This document shows positions 28,191-28,658 of a stretch of 28,658 bases of DNA, in pieces. A program made the position numbers and the translations under genes. Below the pieces are notes generated by a model. The model was not told the origin of the DNA and ran no database searches. It worked only from the letters and a program-made list of their open reading frames with translations. Within the stretch, counting starts at the first letter, position 1. Each line of letters opens with the position of its first letter. The DNA is from CAZEYI01 sp964422855 (GTDB lineage: Bacteria > Patescibacteriota > Gracilibacteria > Absconditabacterales > Absconditicoccaceae), in NCBI GenBank assembly GCA_964422855.1, contig CAYRCS010000012.1, forward strand, positions 1-28,658, read 5' to 3'.

Positions 28191-28658
28191 ATGGCGACAC
28201 TTACTTCACAAAATCCCTATACGGGCGAGATCAATAAAACATTTGAAACGGTGAGTAATGAACAACTTACTGCTCTTATCGGGCAGGCACATCAGACATA
28301 CTTGTCATGGAAAAATACGCCTGTCGCCGAAAAGAAAAAATTGTTTCTTCGTATGGCAGATCTTATCGATGAACGCAATGCTGACTATGCATTACTCGAG
28401 ACTCGTGAGATGGGTTCTTTGTGGTCGTTTTCCAAAAATGTCCTGAAGGGGACGGCAAATCTTATCAGACGAAATGCGAATAATTTTGAGTCAGTATTAG
28501 CCAATGAATCGTTTGATGCAGAATGACTCAAGTGACATATCCAATACGATCCTATTGGTGTGATCTATGGTATCGCTCCATGGAATTTTCCGTTCAATCA
28601 ATTGTTGCGTGCTGCAGTACCAAATATATTGGCTGGCAATACGCAGTTATATAAGCAC
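28191..28658 (+). CDS. Aldehyde dehydrogenase, succinate-semialdehyde type (5' part, runs off window)
   Basis: The first 156 residues of an NAD(P)-dependent aldehyde dehydrogenase: SQNPYTGEINKTFETVS, then VAEKKKLFLRMADLIDERNADYALLETREMGS, and PIGVIYGIAPWNFPFNQLLRAAVPNILAGNTQLYKH, the start of the cofactor-binding fold. The PWNFPF segment and N-terminal NP.TGE pattern fit the GabD-like group. The catalytic Glu and Cys lie beyond the window. TGA=Gly codons occur at 28524 and in LKGHI. ATG 28191 is preferred over the GTG/TTG-type starts upstream. It is probably co-transcribed with the acetolactate-synthase-like gene; a shared fermentative role is inference. Confidence 0.88.

Noticed and set aside
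1..28658. Widespread gene fragmentation suggesting pseudogenes or frameshifts
   Set aside because: The breaks are TGA codons at glycine positions with the frame kept on both sides, so they reflect the genetic code and not decay.
1..28658. CRISPR arrays, insertion sequences or prophage genes
   Set aside because: No regularly spaced repeats, transposase motifs or phage structural genes were seen on either strand.

Overview
This window comes from a low-GC bacterium that reads UGA as glycine (genetic code 25), so it most likely belongs to Absconditabacteria (SR1) or Gracilibacteria in the Patescibacteria/CPR. Nearly every recognisable gene is cut by in-frame TGA codons exactly where its family has glycine. 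Examples are the G-x-G of GalU, the Gly of the subtilase G-T-S motif and the Gly of QIGARD in the PSP1 protein. Every gene called here with a visible end stops at TAA or TAG. Translated with TGA as Gly, the fragments join into full-length genes. The window cannot tell SR1 from Gracilibacteria. Two 100-N assembly gaps are present; one cuts pilB and the other looks spurious.

Layout. 1-3.1 kb: 3' part of mutL (+), facing a guanylate-kinase-like gene and nusA (both -). 3.2-5.4 kb: gltX and a Nudix hydrolase (+). 5.4-5.8 kb: a strong candidate for an unidentified structured ncRNA on the minus strand, with its own promoter and terminator. 5.8-11.9 kb: a surface and secretion block with the pilus ATPase PilB, the platform protein PilC, a secreted alpha-helical protein and a 1005-residue subtilisin-like protease with a Gly/Ser linker and C-terminal SLH-like repeats. 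11.9-12.4 kb: tRNA-Trp(CCA) and RNase P RNA, apparently one minus-strand transcript. 12.4-15.3 kb: ung (+) and recG (-), converging.

15.4-23.0 kb (all +): ftsH, a PSP1/RicT-like gene lacking most of the usual cysteines, a membrane-anchored TPR protein, galU, dnaB, a TPM-domain membrane protein and lemA. 23.0-23.6 kb: no convincing gene, but inverted repeats and a hairpin cluster shaped like an antiterminator/terminator pair. 23.6-28.7 kb: a small membrane protein, a predicted two-domain peptidoglycan hydrolase (SLT-type lytic transglycosylase plus M15-like peptidase), an overlapping unknown gene, an HD-domain hydrolase, an acetolactate-synthase-type enzyme and the start of an aldehyde dehydrogenase.

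The housekeeping genes (repair, transcription, replication, tRNA charging, proteolysis) are ordinary in content. The lifestyle genes suggest a cell that interacts with other cells: pili or secretion, a surface-anchored protease and a cell-wall hydrolase. That fits the epibiotic or predatory habit reported for relatives, but it is inference. The least explained elements are the ncRNA at 5.4-5.7 kb, the hairpin cluster at 23.5-23.6 kb and the degenerate PSP1 protein.
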